Part shown: positions 1-8,741 of the stretch, piece after piece
Numbering within the stretch: position 1 is the first letter of the stretch
Layout: the number at the start of each line of letters is the position of its first letter
Assembly: GCA_035546535.1 (NCBI GenBank)
Contig: DASZWQ010000114.1
Location: 1-64,000 of the forward strand
Length of the DNA: 64,000 nucleotides
Source: Pirellulales bacterium
GTDB lineage: Bacteria; Planctomycetota; Planctomycetia; Pirellulales; JACPPG01
Direction of reading: 5' to 3'
Translations under genes and position numbers: made by a program
The notes under the pieces: model-generated
The model's database searches: none
Told to the model about the DNA's origin: nothing
The model's input: the letters and a program-made list of their open reading frames with translations, nothing else

Positions 1-48
1 CAATTGCCATTGTTCGTCCGTCAGGTCGCTGGGATAATTCGCGCACAT
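1..48 (-). CDS. IS5-family transposase, N-terminal 16 codons (cut by window edge)
   Basis: Read on the minus strand from an ATG at 48, the 16 codons give MCANYPSDLTDEQWQL. The YPSDLTDEQW core is the hallmark start of IS5-type transposases (DUF4096 helix-turn-helix region, usually followed by IEPLLP). The gene continues off the left edge, so only the start is visible. A GGAG ribosome-binding site lies 8 nt upstream, inside the adjacent hairpin (49-101). The interrupted isomerase on the other side (127-543) fits an insertion event. The call rests on 16 residues only, but the motif is very characteristic. Confidence 0.65.
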   Translation of the reverse strand, partial: MCANYPSDLTDEQWQL

Positions 49-106
49 CGTTACGGCTCCGTCTTCCTTGACTTGAGAACCAAGACGGCGGAGTCGTAAC
101 GTTTTT
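49..106. promoter_or_regulatory. Hairpin over the transposase ribosome-binding site, with T5 on the plus strand
   Basis: Arms CGTTACGGCTCCGTCTT (49-65) and AAGACGGCGGAGTCGTAACG (82-101) pair with one G-T and a three-base bulge. On the minus strand the hairpin ends directly before the transposase ATG, and its stem contains that gene's GGAG. A transcript entering from outside the element would fold and hide the site, as known for several IS elements. On the plus strand a T run (102-106) follows the stem, so it could also act as an intrinsic terminator. The pairing is seen; both functions are inferred. Confidence 0.55.
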
Positions 107-126
107 CATCGATTCATGCAATTTGA

Positions 127-543
127 AAACACGGTCTTAGAATCGTGATCGAGCTCGAGCCCTTTCCGCTGTCGCTCGTCAACGACGTCGACACGATGGT
201 CCGCTTGCTCGATGACGTAGGGCTGGCGAGCGTGCAGGCCAATATCGACGTCTCGCACCTGGCCCTGTCGCACGTGCGACCGGAGGAGCTACGCCGCCTG
301 GCGGGCCGGGCCGGGCACGTCCATATTTCGGACTGTGACGGCCGGGTGCATGGCGACTTGCCGCCAGGGCGCGGGGTCGTTGAGTTCGAGCCCTACTTGC
401 GCGAAATCAAGGCGCTGGCGATCGACGGTGCGATTTCCATCGAACTTGAGTTCGCTCCGCAGCCCGAGCGCATCGTGGAATGGGTCGAAGAAGCGTATCG
501 GGCGACCGACCGGCTACTCGCGCCGCTTGGCCTGCGAGGCTAG
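127..543 (+). pseudogene. Sugar phosphate isomerase/epimerase, 5'-truncated remnant
   Basis: This is the C-terminal half of a xylose-isomerase-like TIM-barrel protein. Isomerase-like coding sequence begins right after a stop at 124-126 (HGLRIVIELEPF), upstream of the GTG at 145 that could serve as a start. Metal and substrate residues of the family's second half are present: a Glu in IELEP, the Asp/His of NIDVSHLAL, the His of HVHISDCDG and the final Glu of ISIELEF. Family members are about 260-290 residues, so roughly 130-140 N-terminal residues are missing. The break coincides with the transposon end. A 132-residue product from GTG 145 could still be made but would lack half the barrel. Confidence 0.6.
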
Positions 544-565
544 CCCATCGGAGGGGCGACCGCGC

Positions 566-967
566 TCAGCTTTCGCCGCGCAGCCACTCGGGCACGCGTT
601 GCACGCGGCCCTCGCGATCGACACAGGCCAAGGTGCTATGCCCTTCGGCCAGCAATTCCTCGCCGCGGTAAATCTCGTACGCGTGCTCGATCTTGGCCGC
701 CGATATCTTGCTGACCCGCGTCCGCAGCGTCAGCACGTCGTCGTATTTGGCGGGCTTCTTGTAAGTGCAGCCGATCCGCACCACGACCATGAACATTCCC
801 TCTTCCTCGACCTGGCGGTAATCGCGACCATTAGCGCGCAATAGTTCGGTCCGCCCGATCTCGAAGTACGTGAAGTAGTTCGCATGGTGCAACACGCCCA
901 TGGCGTCCGTTTCCTGGTAGCGGACGCGGATCGGAATGTCTTGTTCGAGAACCATGGTCGTGGGCAT
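566..967 (-). CDS. Acyl-CoA thioesterase, YbgC/FadM hotdog family
   Basis: A hotdog-fold thioesterase of about 133 residues, expected to hydrolyse acyl-CoA esters in the cytoplasm. The diagnostic motif is near the N-terminus: RVRYQETDAMGVLHHANYF, with the catalytic Asp followed by G, H and N as in YbgC/4-hydroxybenzoyl-CoA thioesterases, then the YFEIGRTELLR helix. The open frame extends to 1120, but that 51-residue extension is unlike the family. I chose the ATG at 967 (MPTTMVLEQ), which has a G-rich stretch about 11 nt upstream; ATG 955 is the alternative. It converges on the truncated isomerase. The exact substrate cannot be read from sequence. Confidence 0.85.
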   Translation of the reverse strand: MPTTMVLEQDIPIRVRYQETDAMGVLHHANYFTYFEIGRTELLRANGRDYRQVEEEGMFMVVVRIGCTYKKPAKYDDVLTLRTRVSKISAAKIEHAYEIYRGEELLAEGHSTLACVDREGRVQRVPEWLRGES

Positions 968-1220
968 CTGGTGTGCATCCCCCTTGAACCGCCCGGCCCT
1001 CCAGGGACGAGGACTTCCGGTGGCCGCCATCTTAGAAACTATCGCATTGCGGACATAGACGAACTGCAAGGACCGCGCCAACGATCGGGAGTGCTCGAAG
1101 GTTGACGCAAAACGGGCCATTCTCTACAGTTACCGGTCTCTGTCGTGTTCCTGAAAAGGCCCGCACGTCTACGCCCACAGCGTTTCAAATACCGCAACCC
1201 TGTCGCGAGTCACAAGTCGC

Positions 1221-1715
1221 ATGAGCACGGGTGAAGGGTTGGGGACGGGCTACTCGACGATGCGGGGTCGCAATTACCCCTCGATTCGCCAGTTCACGGT
1301 TTTTCTCGAGAATCGCGTCGGCCAGTTGCTCGAGGTTGTGCGCCGCTTCGAGGGAAGCAAGGTGCGGATCGTGGCCCTGTCGATCGCCGACTCGGCGGAA
1401 TGCGCCTTTGTCCGCTTTTTGCTCAGCAACCCGGAAAAAGGGCGCGAAATCCTCGAACGTGCCGGGCTGGCGCTGATCGAATCGGACCTGATCGGCGTCG
1501 AATTGCCGACGGGCCCGCAGCCGCTCCTGGAGGTCTGCACAGCCCTGTTACAGGCCGAGGTGAACATCGTGCAGGCCTATCCCCTGTTGGTTCGTCCCCG
1601 CGGCCGCCCGGCCGTGGCCCTGATGGTCGATAATATCGACATGGGGATGGAGACGCTGGCCAATAAAGGCTTTTCGATGATCACCGAGGGGGATCTGAGC
1701 GACGAGGACGAGTAG
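1221..1715 (+). CDS. Tandem ACT-domain protein
   Basis: A 164-residue protein with two ACT-like units. The first is at about 22-85 (FTVFLENRVGQLLEVVRRFE, the usual small-molecule-binding start) and the second at about 95-150 (LLEVCTALLQAEVNIVQAY). No catalytic domain is attached. Such stand-alone ACT proteins bind amino acids and act as regulators or enzyme subunits; planctomycete members are often labelled acetolactate synthase small subunit-like, but no synthase gene is adjacent. The C-terminus is acidic (DLSDEDE). The start is uncertain: ATG 1221 and ATG 1260 (MRGRNYPSIRQF) both lack a clear ribosome-binding site, and homology would favour the later one. Confidence 0.7.
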   Translation: MSTGEGLGTGYSTMRGRNYPSIRQFTVFLENRVGQLLEVVRRFEGSKVRIVALSIADSAECAFVRFLLSNPEKGREILERAGLALIESDLIGVELPTGPQPLLEVCTALLQAEVNIVQAYPLLVRPRGRPAVALMVDNIDMGMETLANKGFSMITEGDLSDEDE

Positions 1716-1792
1716 GCGCCGTCCGATCGCGCTGCCTTTCGTTCGCTCCGGCGTGATGTTACGGTTGCCGTGCTGCCCATCAAAGTAAGGGT

Positions 1793-2110
1793 ATGAACGA
1801 ACAGGACTCCCCAATCTGCCGAAGGTGGCTGGCGATTGTCGCATACCGTTGCGAAATCGCGGGCTCACCGACTGATTCCATTGATATCCAGGTTCGTTAT
1901 CTGGAGGCCGACTCGGTGCCGGAGATCGAATCTCGGATAAAGTCGGAACCAACTCAATCCTATGAAAACCAGGCGGGCGAGATCGTAACTTGGCCCCTCA
2001 TTCGAATGATGGCTGCGGAGCCCATGGATCAAGTCCCGAATGGCTCAGAGATCGTCGGTTTTATCGCTGGATGCCACGACTTCGTTAGGTGGACCAAGGG
2101 TATGCCCTAA
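1793..2110 (+). CDS. Small protein resembling DUF4288
   Basis: A 105-residue soluble protein. Its pattern resembles the DUF4288 family: an N-terminal WLAIVAYRCEI strand, a central EADSVPEIESRI helix, then a YENQAGEIVTW hairpin and a C-terminal GSEIVGFI strand. The molecular function of that family is unknown. AAGGG sits only 1-2 nt before the ATG, too close for an ordinary ribosome-binding site. Codon usage is less GC-rich than in the neighbours, which may mean recent acquisition. The family assignment is by recalled pattern and is moderate only. Confidence 0.5.
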   Translation: MNEQDSPICRRWLAIVAYRCEIAGSPTDSIDIQVRYLEADSVPEIESRIKSEPTQSYENQAGEIVTWPLIRMMAAEPMDQVPNGSEIVGFIAGCHDFVRWTKGMP

Positions 2111-2236
2111 GAACGCGTTCTGGTGCCGCGTTAGGCTACTATCGTCTCCGCTCCTTGACTTGGGCCGCGTTCCGGGTTCAGACTAGAGATTCTTGCCACC
2201 ATTGAAGTTTTCGCCCTGAATCCGAGCCTTCGCGTC

Positions 2237-2920
2237 ATGCCCATTGCCGTCCTCTGCCCGAACTGCAAGGCCCGCTTCCAGGTCAGCGAGAAATTCGCCG
2301 GCAAGCAAGGCCCCTGCCCGAAGTGCAAGGCGCCGATCACGATCCCCGCCGCACAAGCGGAAGTGCAGATTCACGCCCCGGACGCGGCCGCTCCAGGGGG
2401 CAAGACGGCCACCGGCGCACCGTCGCTCAAGCCGATTACGCGCAAGGAAACCAAGCTGCCGCTCATTCCCACCGTGATCGCGGTCTGCGGCGTGCTGACG
2501 GTCTTGGCCGTCGCCGCGGTGGCCGGCAAGGTCTTTCAAGATATCGTGGCCTTGCGCGGGATCGCCCTCTATCTCGTATCGGTGCCAATTACCGTGGCGG
2601 GTTACGCGTTTCTGCGCAACGACGAACTCGAGCCGCACCGCGGCCGATGGCTGTGGGTTCGCGCGGCCATCTGCGGGCTGGGGTTCACCGCGCTGTGGGT
2701 CGGCTACTGGTTCATACCGGTCGACCTGCGCACCACCGGCTGGAGCTGGTTCTTCATCGCCCCGGCGTTACTTTCCATCGGTGGCGGCATCGCCTGGGCC
2801 TGCTACGATCTCGATTTTGGTAACGGCTTTCTGCTTTGCTGCTTCTACGCCGCTTTGACCATTGCGCTAGGATGGCTGGCGGGCTTGGAAATGCCCTGGG
2901 CCGTGATCCGCTCGCGATAG
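2237..2920 (+). CDS. Zinc-ribbon multi-spanning membrane protein
   Basis: A 227-residue protein typical of planctomycetes. An N-terminal zinc ribbon has two CxxC knuckles (CPNCKARFQVSEKF and CPKCKAPITIP, about residues 8-36), so four Cys could bind zinc in the cytoplasm. A linker (about 37-70) leads to about five hydrophobic segments: 75-97, 103-120, 135-155, 165-185 and 195-220. No enzyme motif is visible. The ribbon resembles the MJ0042-type finger often attached to planctomycete membrane or secreted proteins. The stop is 21 nt from the end of the convergent esterase gene. The function is unknown. Confidence 0.75.
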   Translation: MPIAVLCPNCKARFQVSEKFAGKQGPCPKCKAPITIPAAQAEVQIHAPDAAAPGGKTATGAPSLKPITRKETKLPLIPTVIAVCGVLTVLAVAAVAGKVFQDIVALRGIALYLVSVPITVAGYAFLRNDELEPHRGRWLWVRAAICGLGFTALWVGYWFIPVDLRTTGWSWFFIAPALLSIGGGIAWACYDLDFGNGFLLCCFYAALTIALGWLAGLEMPWAVIRSR

Positions 2921-2941
2921 TGAACAGCGGCACCGTGCCGC

Positions 2942-4474
2942 TCACGAATCGGGGTGGGCCTGCCGGAATTTCGCCGACATCTCGCGAACGATGCGCTGCT
3001 CGATCTCGCGGTTTCGCAGGCTATGTCCCTTGCCGGGCAGAATCTCGACGATGGCATCGCTCCCGAGCGTCTCGAGCGACACCTTCAGCTTCCGCACGGC
3101 GCCGTCCAGGTAAAACGTGTCGAGTTCGCCCGTGATGATATTCAGCTTGCCTGCCAGTCGCGGACCGAGCGTCGGCCAATTTCGTTCCAGGATCAGTCGA
3201 ATGTCGTACTTTTCCCACGACTTGGCCACGACCGGATCGATCTGCCCTGTCTGGCGGTCCCACAGTTTCTGCGGCAGGCCGTCGGCGCCCCGCGGGCTGA
3301 ACACGGCCTCGAACGACCGCAATTGTCCGCCGCGGCCGATCACATCATCCATTTGCCCAAACTTGACGAACCACAAAAAGGGTTCCGCACCGCGCCGCGC
3401 GATTGGTCGCATTGCTCCTTGTGGATCGTAATAGAGGCTCAAAGGGGGCTCGGCGTACAAGTCAACCTGCTGGAAATCGCGAAAGTCGACGGGATCAGGC
3501 GACGTGCTCCAGCAACCGCCGAAGGTGTCGGGGTAACTCACCTGCAACCATAAGCTCGACCAACCTCCCGAGCTGTGCCCCGTGACGAATCGGCCGCTCG
3601 AATGCGGCACCGTGCGGTACTTGCTGTCGATGTAGGGAATCACTTCGCCGACGAGCGCCGCGCCGCGCGGCCCGTTCGTCGCGCTATCGGCATAGACGTG
3701 ATGCCCCCATTTGCAATCGCCGCTCAGGTACACGCGGATGAAGTCGGTGTCACCCTCGGCCGCTGTTGGCGCTGCTTCGCGCTCACTCTTCGGCGGCCAG
3801 TACGATCCGCCAAAACCCGGAATCTCGTACACCACCGGGTACCGGCGTTGCGGCTGATCGTCGTAGCCGGCCGGCAGAACGACCGCCGCCCGCTCGACCA
3901 CGTCATGGCCAAAGAAAGTCGACAACAGCTCGCTGCGCATCACGATCTCGTGTACCCAGGCCGACGCGGGAAACGGCTCGGCGGCGATGACTTTGTCGAG
4001 CAACAGCGCGGGCGCCTGCGGCGCATTCGGCTTAACGTCGATCTCAATGACCGGGCTATAAAAGTTCCCGACTCCCTTGCCCTGGTTCTGATGATAGAAA
4101 TCGTGATCCAGGATCGCTTGCGCGCGGTATTTGCCGGCAGGCAGCTTGTCGAGCGGCTCGGGATAGCCGTTGGCCGTGCCGTCGATCCGCCGCATTTCGC
4201 CGGGCTGCACGTCGCGCACGTCGACGCCGAAAAACGGCTCGGGCTGAAACCAGCTTGGCCCGCGCACGGGCTCGCCCGTCTCACGCTGGGAGAGAAACAC
4301 ATACAGACGGCCCGACACGGCACGGTGCCCGTTCGTCTCGGGCAAACTCGCTTCGGCCGCGGCCCGATCGAGGGTGACGTCAAACGCCAGATTCTCGGCG
4401 GCCTCGCAGCGCGCGCGGTTCGCCAAAACCTGACAAGCGAGCACGCAAGCGTAAAGCAGCTTCTTATGCGACAT
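2942..4474 (-). CDS. Secreted alpha/beta-hydrolase esterase (enterochelin esterase-like)
   Basis: A 510-residue exported hydrolase. An N-terminal signal peptide (about 1-24, MSHKKLLYACVLACQVLA) precedes a beta-sandwich-like region (25-180). The C-terminal half carries the esterase-D/enterochelin-esterase fold: RRYPVVYEIPGFGG, the nucleophile elbow GHSSGGW (catalytic Ser in G-H-S-S-G) and a late GKGHSLRN that supplies the probable catalytic His. It probably cleaves an ester in the periplasm; the substrate is unknown. The large N-terminal part goes beyond a minimal esterase domain. It is transcribed divergently from the HD-domain gene. No clear ribosome-binding site is visible before ATG 4474. 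Confidence 0.8.
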   Translation of the reverse strand: MSHKKLLYACVLACQVLANRARCEAAENLAFDVTLDRAAAEASLPETNGHRAVSGRLYVFLSQRETGEPVRGPSWFQPEPFFGVDVRDVQPGEMRRIDGTANGYPEPLDKLPAGKYRAQAILDHDFYHQNQGKGVGNFYSPVIEIDVKPNAPQAPALLLDKVIAAEPFPASAWVHEIVMRSELLSTFFGHDVVERAAVVLPAGYDDQPQRRYPVVYEIPGFGGSYWPPKSEREAAPTAAEGDTDFIRVYLSGDCKWGHHVYADSATNGPRGAALVGEVIPYIDSKYRTVPHSSGRFVTGHSSGGWSSLWLQVSYPDTFGGCWSTSPDPVDFRDFQQVDLYAEPPLSLYYDPQGAMRPIARRGAEPFLWFVKFGQMDDVIGRGGQLRSFEAVFSPRGADGLPQKLWDRQTGQIDPVVAKSWEKYDIRLILERNWPTLGPRLAGKLNIITGELDTFYLDGAVRKLKVSLETLGSDAIVEILPGKGHSLRNREIEQRIVREMSAKFRQAHPDS

Positions 4475-4631
4475 CGAGGGCCATTCAAACAGGTTCTGGT
4501 GAGCGAATGATTAAGAGCCTCCGATTCTAACCACGCCGCGCGCGGCTTGCAGCGGGGCGAGGCTCGCTGTAGCCTACGCGCTTGACACCGTCGTCCGCGT
4601 CCCCCGCCGGCACCTTTGAAATTCCGCTTTG

Positions 4632-5963
4632 ATGTCGACGATTCGCGAAATCCCCGAAGTGGCCGGACTCGATGCGCCGCGCAGTCTGGTGCGCATTCCG
4701 CCTGAGTTGGATGTGCCGCTGACGGAGCGGGTGCGGCAGATTCTGGACTGCCGCGATTTTCGCCGCCTGGCGCGAGTCAGCCAGTTGGGCCTGGTGTCGC
4801 TCGTTTATCCGGCCGCCATTCATACGCGTTTCGAGCACTCGCTGGGAGTGTATCGCCTCGCGCTTTTGTATCTCAAGCAACTGTCGCACGACGAGCGCTT
4901 CGTCAAGGCCATTCGCCCCGCCGACGCCGAGGTGTTCATCGCGGCCGCCTTATTGCACGATTTGGGGCATTGGCCGTTTTGCCATCCGATCGAGGATATC
5001 CAGCTGCCCGGTGTCCCCAGCCACGAGCTGTTCGCCAACAGCTTCTTGTTGGAGGGAGAAATCGCTGACGCGTTGCGGACCGATTGGCACATCAACCCTC
5101 GCGACGTCGTGACACTCTTGAGCGATAAGCCGCGCGACCCGAGATCGCGCATTTTGCAAAGCCTGCTGTCGGGCCCGATCGACATCGACAAGATGGACTA
5201 CCTGGCCCGCGACAGCTTGCACGCGGGCGTGCCGTATGGCAGGCATTTCGACCAGGGACGGCTGTTGGGCAGTCTGTGCCTGAACGGGGCCGGCGACGGG
5301 CTGGCCATCTCGGACAAAGGGCGCACGGCCGCCGAGATGATGGTCTTCGCCCGCTACGTGATGTTCAGCGAAGTCTATTGGCACCATGCCGTGCGTTCGG
5401 CGACGGCGATGCTGCAGCGAGCGTTCTATCTATTGCACGGCGATTTGGATCTTGACGCCCTGCTGCGGCTGCCGGAAACCTCACTGATCACGGCCCTTAT
5501 CGAGGCAGCGGGGGCGGGGCCCGCGCGCGACCTTTTGAATGGCCTCTTCGGCCCGACGCGACGGCTTTACAAGCGTGTCGAACAATACAGCTTCTTCGAG
5601 CGACGCGAGTTGTACGAGCAGCTTTCGCATCGCCCGTACACATGGCTCGCGGCGTGTGCCGAACAATTCGCGGCCCTGGCGAGCACCGCACTGGGGCGCG
5701 TGGTGGCCCCGCACGAGGTTCTTTTCGATGCCCCGCCCGTCGGACGGGAAGTGGAGTTCAACATCGAAGTTTACTTCTCCAAGCAACGCCACTATCGCAC
5801 GCTGGAAGAGGTCTCGCCGATGATTCGAGCGCTAGCGCGCGAGCAGTTCGACGATTATGTCAAACGGGTGCGCATTTTCGCCCACGCACGCGTGGCCAAG
5901 GACCTGCGCGAGCTTTCGAATCTGCCCAGCCTGGTGGAACAGGCGGTTGCGCGGATGCAGTGA
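4632..5963 (+). CDS. HD-domain phosphohydrolase (dNTPase/SAMHD1-like)
   Basis: A 443-residue cytoplasmic HD-superfamily protein. The order of motifs matches dGTPase/SAMHD1-like enzymes: RRLARVSQLGLVSLVYPAA, then H-T-R-FEHS (first metal His), AALLHDLGHWPFCHP (HD motif) and DKMDYLARDSLHAGV (downstream Asp). Such enzymes hydrolyse dNTPs to nucleoside plus triphosphate, though some family members act on other phosphates. The length fits the family. The reading frame opens with TTG at 4629 directly followed by ATG at 4632; I use the ATG. It stands alone between two minus-strand genes, so it probably has its own promoter in 4475-4631. Confidence 0.85.
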   Translation: MSTIREIPEVAGLDAPRSLVRIPPELDVPLTERVRQILDCRDFRRLARVSQLGLVSLVYPAAIHTRFEHSLGVYRLALLYLKQLSHDERFVKAIRPADAEVFIAAALLHDLGHWPFCHPIEDIQLPGVPSHELFANSFLLEGEIADALRTDWHINPRDVVTLLSDKPRDPRSRILQSLLSGPIDIDKMDYLARDSLHAGVPYGRHFDQGRLLGSLCLNGAGDGLAISDKGRTAAEMMVFARYVMFSEVYWHHAVRSATAMLQRAFYLLHGDLDLDALLRLPETSLITALIEAAGAGPARDLLNGLFGPTRRLYKRVEQYSFFERRELYEQLSHRPYTWLAACAEQFAALASTALGRVVAPHEVLFDAPPVGREVEFNIEVYFSKQRHYRTLEEVSPMIRALAREQFDDYVKRVRIFAHARVAKDLRELSNLPSLVEQAVARMQ

Positions 5964-5997
5964 ATGGGCTCTAGCTCGGCAGGTGTCCGCCGGCAGG

Positions 5998-6840
5998 CTA
6001 TTTTGCCTCCGAGTTAGCGGGAATCAGCGCCCGCAATGCCTCGCGCAGTTCGCGCCACATGGGATGCGAGTACTCGATGTCGAACCACAGAATCTTGCCG
6101 GTCGGGTCCAACAAATAGGTCCGCGGCAATTTCGACGTGGCGACATGGCTCATCATCGCGCCATCTTCGTCGATGACCACCGGGAACGATGCGCCTGCCT
6201 CCTCGGCGATCTGCTTGGCCGTTTCGGCGGTACCATGTTCGCAAATGGCAAAGATGCGCACCCCCTGGGGATGCAACTGGCTGGCCACCTTGGCCGCCAG
6301 TTCGTTCAACTCTTCGACGGACGAGCGATTTTCCGGCGACCAGAAGAGCACGATTGTCAGGCGTTCGCCCAGCGATTTCTGCAAATCCTGGTTGTCGCCA
6401 TTGATGTCCGGCAGCACGATGCCGGGCATGGTGTCGCCGACTTTGACCAGGCACGTTCCGGCGTGCTGATCGCTCATCGCGACCGAAGGCACGCTAGGAT
6501 TCGGCGAATCGAGCGGGTCCTCAGTCAGAATGCCCACGCCGGTCGGCCTCGCTTTGGCGACGACGACAGCGGCCTGGGGCTTGGCCTCTTCGGCGGACTC
6601 TGCCTCGGTTTGCTCTGGCGGCTTGGGTGTCGTCGGAGCTGCAGACTCGGCGGGCTTTTCGTCAGCAACCGGCTTCTTCGCGACGCTTTTGATCGCTTTC
6701 GGCCTCTCGGGCTTGGCTGATTCTTCGTTCGCCGTATTTCGATCACATCCTGCGCCGGCGACCAATAACGCGAGGCCCAATAGCGTGAAGCCCAATCGCG
6801 TGAAACCCGTTCCGGCGGTCCATCTCTGCAAACGATTCAT
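5998..6840 (-). CDS. TlpA/AhpC-like thioredoxin-fold lipoprotein lacking the CXXC motif
   Basis: A 280-residue exported protein. A signal sequence ends in LLVAGAGC, a relaxed lipobox, so it is probably a membrane-anchored lipoprotein. Residues about 25-125 are a low-complexity Ala/Pro/Glu/Lys linker. A thioredoxin fold follows (about 135-275): VGDTMPGIVLPDINGD, a TIVLFW strand, and LPRTYLLDPTGKI with the conserved cis-Pro region. At the active site the expected W-C-x-x-C is replaced by FWSPENRSSVEEL, with no Cys, so ordinary thiol-disulfide chemistry is unlikely. The frame opens at 6918; ATG 6840 is chosen because GAGG lies 7 nt upstream and the signal peptide starts there. Convergent with the HD gene. 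Confidence 0.8.
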   Translation of the reverse strand: MNRLQRWTAGTGFTRLGFTLLGLALLVAGAGCDRNTANEESAKPERPKAIKSVAKKPVADEKPAESAAPTTPKPPEQTEAESAEEAKPQAAVVVAKARPTGVGILTEDPLDSPNPSVPSVAMSDQHAGTCLVKVGDTMPGIVLPDINGDNQDLQKSLGERLTIVLFWSPENRSSVEELNELAAKVASQLHPQGVRIFAICEHGTAETAKQIAEEAGASFPVVIDEDGAMMSHVATSKLPRTYLLDPTGKILWFDIEYSHPMWRELREALRALIPANSEAK

Positions 6841-6974
6841 GCACGGCCTCATCCATTTTCCGCGATGTCTTCTGCCCGCTATTCTTCGAAAACCGAATCT
6901 CTGGCAGCCACGTCGCACACGGTCTCTTACGATCGTTTCGCGTATAGTCAGTTTCCCCGGTCATGCCCGTAGCG

Positions 6975-8741
6975 TCAACGGTTGAGCTTGATCGACAGCT
7001 CGCGCAGTTGTTTCGCATCGACGACGCTTGGCGCTCCGGTCATCAGGTCGCTGGCCTTCTGTGTTTTGGGAAACGCGATCACGTCGCGAATGCTGTCGAC
7101 GCCGCCAAAGAGCATCACCCAGCGATCGATACCTAGCGCGATGCCGCCATGCGGCGGCGCGCCGAACTGCAGTGCGTCGAGCAAAAAGCCGAATCGCTCC
7201 TTGGCGCTCTCAGCATCGATGCCCAGCAGGTTGAACACCTGCTGCTGCTCCTCCTGGTCGTGAATACGAATCGTACCGCCGCCGGCTTCCAGACCATTGA
7301 TGACCAGGTCGTAGGCCTGCGCGCGGCACTTTCCGGGATCGCTTTTGAGTAGTTCGCGGTCTTGGGCTCGCGGTGCGGTAAAAGGATGGTGCATGGCGGC
7401 CCAACCTTTCGTTTCCTCGTCGTACGCGAACATCGGGAACTCGACCACCCACGAGAAGTGCATCGAGCCCGGCTCGTACAGCTTCAACTGCTCGCCCAGC
7501 CGCTTGCGCAGGCCGTACAACGCCTTGCAAGTGACTTCGAATTCGTCGGCCACGATCAGCAGCAAGTCGCCCGGCGACGCGTTCATCCGCTGGCCGATCT
7601 TGGAGAGGACGGCGGGCTCGAAGTTCTTGGCGATGGGCGAGGCCAACGAGCCGTCGGCCTCGACCTTGAACCAGGCCAGCCCCTTCGCGCCGAAATCGTG
7701 AATAACATACTCGGTCAATTCGTCGATGCCCTTGCGCGAGTAGCTCGCCGCGCCCCCCTTGGCATTCAGGCCGCGCACGCGCTTGCCGGCATCGGCTACA
7801 GCGCGGAAGACACGAAACTCGGTTTGCCCGGCCAGGTCCGTGAGGTCGACGATCCGCATATCGAAGCGCAAGTCCGGCGCGTCGTGCCCGTATTGCTCCA
7901 TCGCTTCGTCGTAGGTCATGCGCGGAAGTGGCAGCTTGACGTCGATGTTCAAGAGCGTTTTGGCCAGCTTCGCGACCAGCCCGTCGATGATGCCGATCAC
8001 GTCCTCGCTGTCGACAAACGACATTTCCAAATCGAGTTGAGTAAACTCGGGCTGGCGATCGGCCCGCAGGTCCTCGTCGCGAAAACAGCGCGCCACCTGC
8101 ACGTAGCGGTCGTAACCGGCCACCATCAAGATTTGCTTGTACAGCTGCGGCGATTGCGGCAGCGCATAAAACTCGCCCGGATGCACCCGGCTGGGCACCA
8201 GGTAATCGCGCGCCCCCTCGGGCGTGCTGCGGCCGAGCATGGGGGTCTCGATCTCGACGAAGCCGTGCTCGTCGCAATAGTCCCGCATCAGCTTGATCAG
8301 CCGATGCCGCAAAGTCAGCACGCGCTGCATCTCCGGCCGGCGCAGGTCAAGGTACCGGTACTTCAGCCGCAGGTCTTCGCCGGGCAGCTCGGCCGCGCCG
8401 GGCTGGAAAGGGGGCGTCTGGCTGCGATTCAACACCGTGAGCTTCGTGGCGCGCAACTCGATCTCGCCGGTCGCCAGTTTCGAGTTCACGGTTCCGTCGA
8501 CACGGCGGGCAACCTTGCCGGTGACCTGGATCACGAACTCGGTACGCAGGCCGCGGGCCAGTTCCTGCAATTCGGGGCCGGCCTCGGGGGCGAAGACCAC
8601 CTGCGTCAGGCCGTAACGGTCGCGCAGGTCGACGAACAGAACGCCGCCGTGGTCCCGGTAGCTATCGACCCAGCCGCACAACGTCACTTCCTGGCCGACG
8701 TGCGTGGCCCGCAATTCGCCGCACGAATGGTTTCGCAGCAC
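6975..8741 (-). CDS. aspS: Aspartyl-tRNA synthetase
   Basis: Charges tRNA-Asp (and possibly tRNA-Asn in bacterial non-discriminating forms) with aspartate in the cytoplasm. The order is an OB-fold anticodon-binding domain (CGWVDSYRDHGGVLFVDLRDR), the class II core with QSPQLYKQ, motif 2 (FRDEDLRADRQPEFTQLD), a bacterial GAD insertion, and motif 3 near the C-terminus (GIALGIDRWVMLFGG). The start is GTG 8741, giving 588 residues, normal for bacterial AspRS. GAGGA lies 7 nt before it, while the open frame to 8900 would add 53 unrelated residues. miaA lies upstream on the same strand with 197 nt between, so co-transcription is possible but not shown. Confidence 0.97.
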   Translation of the reverse strand: MLRNHSCGELRATHVGQEVTLCGWVDSYRDHGGVLFVDLRDRYGLTQVVFAPEAGPELQELARGLRTEFVIQVTGKVARRVDGTVNSKLATGEIELRATKLTVLNRSQTPPFQPGAAELPGEDLRLKYRYLDLRRPEMQRVLTLRHRLIKLMRDYCDEHGFVEIETPMLGRSTPEGARDYLVPSRVHPGEFYALPQSPQLYKQILMVAGYDRYVQVARCFRDEDLRADRQPEFTQLDLEMSFVDSEDVIGIIDGLVAKLAKTLLNIDVKLPLPRMTYDEAMEQYGHDAPDLRFDMRIVDLTDLAGQTEFRVFRAVADAGKRVRGLNAKGGAASYSRKGIDELTEYVIHDFGAKGLAWFKVEADGSLASPIAKNFEPAVLSKIGQRMNASPGDLLLIVADEFEVTCKALYGLRKRLGEQLKLYEPGSMHFSWVVEFPMFAYDEETKGWAAMHHPFTAPRAQDRELLKSDPGKCRAQAYDLVINGLEAGGGTIRIHDQEEQQQVFNLLGIDAESAKERFGFLLDALQFGAPPHGGIALGIDRWVMLFGGVDSIRDVIAFPKTQKASDLMTGAPSVVDAKQLRELSIKLNR

